DNA of 64,000 nucleotides from Chryseobacterium defluvii (GTDB lineage: Bacteria > Bacteroidota > Bacteroidia > Flavobacteriales > Weeksellaceae): positions 1 through 64,000 of the forward strand of contig NZ_JACHLE010000003.1 in assembly GCF_014204415.1 (NCBI RefSeq), read 5' to 3'. The notes below the pieces were generated by a model. The model saw only the letters and a program-made list of their open reading frames with translations. It had not been told where the DNA came from and ran no database searches. The position numbers and the translations under genes were made by a program. Shown here piece by piece: positions 63,417 through 64,000 of the stretch; positions within the stretch are counted from its first letter, which is position 1; the number at the start of each line of letters is the position of its first letter.

Positions 63417-63436
63417 CAAAATACGGAGAGCTTTAA
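63417..63436. repeat. Direct repeat, right copy
   Basis: This 20-base segment matches 62395-62414 except one base (TAC for TAT) and bounds the RelB/RelE-bearing segment on the right. Confidence 0.75.
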
Positions 63437-63477
63437 TGGACTATTAATTATAAAGTGTTGTCCATTATAATAAAAAA

Positions 63478-64000
63478 TTACTTTTTATTACGGTTATGGT
63501 TTTGTAATATTTTATTGTGCCTGCGTTTTTCTCTCATTCTATTTATTCTTGCTCTACCCCTCCACCATATAATTACATTATATAGAAAAATTCTATAAAA
63601 TAAATCTTTTAGAAGAAGATATAAATCAATCTTATTTTTCCTAGAAACAGTTGACTGAATATTCAAAAATTGTTTGTTACTATTATATGCATAAAGATAT
63701 ATAATGCATTTACAACAAGTCCTCTTTACTGCTAATTTTATTCTCAAAAATATGTCATCAAATAAAGATTTAATAACATGAAGAGTGTATGGAGATACTG
63801 CAACAAAAAGACTGAAAATTTTTATTTTGTTGGTATCTGTCTCATTCATAAGATTGGCAAAAAAAACATTTTTCCACCCAAATAGAAATATACAAACGAC
63901 TAAAATGAAAATTGGAATTATGGGTGATATTTTTTGAATATTTAATTTCTTCTTAAATAATAGAATGGCTAAATTGTATGTTAATACTACAAAAGGAGAA
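63478..64000 (-). CDS. Membrane protein, C-terminal part (runs off right edge)
   Basis: The minus frame is open from the window edge to TAA at 63478, at least 173 residues. It has a hydrophobic N-terminal part (ISPIIPIFILVVCIFLFGW), another weaker span and a strongly basic C-terminus (RARINRMREKRRHNK). The start is outside the window; an internal Met at 63849 is less likely because the frame stays open and hydrophobic upstream. Function unknown. Confidence 0.55.
   Translation of the reverse strand, partial: SPFVVLTYNLAILLFKKKLNIQKISPIIPIFILVVCIFLFGWKNVFFANLMNETDTNKIKIFSLFVAVSPYTLHVIKSLFDDIFLRIKLAVKRTCCKCIIYLYAYNSNKQFLNIQSTVSRKNKIDLYLLLKDLFYRIFLYNVIIWWRGRARINRMREKRRHNKILQNHNRNKK

Larger units (their letters stand above)
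39860..64000. mobile_element. Genomic island with mobilization genes, right end outside window
   Basis: From just after tRNA-Asn to the window end almost every gene is accessory: STAND-like NTPase, E1/JAMM cluster, VirD4-type coupling protein, MobC-like protein, relaxase, serine recombinase, papain-like operon, toxin-antitoxin pairs and unknown exported proteins. There are no mating-pair formation genes, so this is a mobilizable rather than self-transferring element, or a stack of more than one insertion; the region right of 53.2 kb may be a separate layer. The exact ends cannot be fixed from this window. Confidence 0.75.

Noticed and set aside
1..64000. CRISPR array
   Set aside because: No regularly spaced direct repeats were seen anywhere in the window.

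Overview
The window looks like a chromosome segment from a flavobacterium close to Chryseobacterium (Weeksellaceae). The grounds are AT-rich DNA, type IX secretion features (a FISUMP protein with a C-terminal sorting domain and a DUF4835/PorD-like gene), the gene order bamD-rpoZ-coaBC-porD-recN, LptE next to miaB and a sigma-54 activator, and promoters of the Bacteroidota form TTTG-N19/20-TAnnTTTG. This assignment is by recognition; no search was run.

From 1 to 39.8 kb the DNA is ordinary core genome in the standard code: secreted proteins, both classes of fumarase, an ABC/DUF5687 exporter, recN, coaBC, rpoZ, bamD, tatD-tcdA-rnpA, the miaB/sigma-54/lptE block, lysA, a DnaQ-type nuclease, a HerA-like ATPase, a persulfide-dioxygenase-like rhodanese fusion, thioredoxin, an omega-amidase-like nitrilase and rseP. 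One small accessory insertion at 12.3-13.5 kb carries an FRG-domain gene beside the stump of a tyrosine integrase. Two families of dyad intergenic repeats flank fumC and lie between the rhodanese and thioredoxin genes.

A tRNA-Asn(GTT) at 39748-39824 marks the start of a genomic island that runs past the right edge. Its left part (40-53 kb) holds a large STAND-like NTPase, a ubiquitin-type operon (candidate E2-like protein, JAMM protease with a membrane anchor, E1/ThiF), a VirD4-type coupling protein, a MobC-like protein, a relaxase and a large serine recombinase, so it resembles an integrative mobilizable element. Next comes a three-gene operon with a papain/C39-like protease (53.2-55.6 kb). 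The right part (55.9-64 kb) holds toxin-antitoxin pairs, a histone-like protein, a NUMOD protein, four secreted proteins, an XRE regulator and a partial membrane protein.

The main discovery is that five loci in this island are intact genes only if in-frame TGA is read as an amino acid: 43070-44167, the Phd/YafQ-like pair at 55890-56413, a gene and its diverged inverted copy at 58392-59318, and the RelB/RelE-like pair at 62877-63415; a sixth possible case is at 62538-62846. Where the protein family is recognisable, TGA falls where glycine is expected (for example the Gly of the GSHSELF motif of YafQ, the GP step of Phd and the SRGG motif of RelE), while Trp is still TGG. This matches the UGA=Gly code known from Absconditabacteria (SR1) and Gracilibacteria. 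Neighbouring genes and the core genome use TGA as stop, and I found no tRNA-Gly(UCA) in the window. The loci may be cargo transferred across a genetic-code barrier, may depend on a recoding tRNA elsewhere, or may reflect a chimeric assembly.
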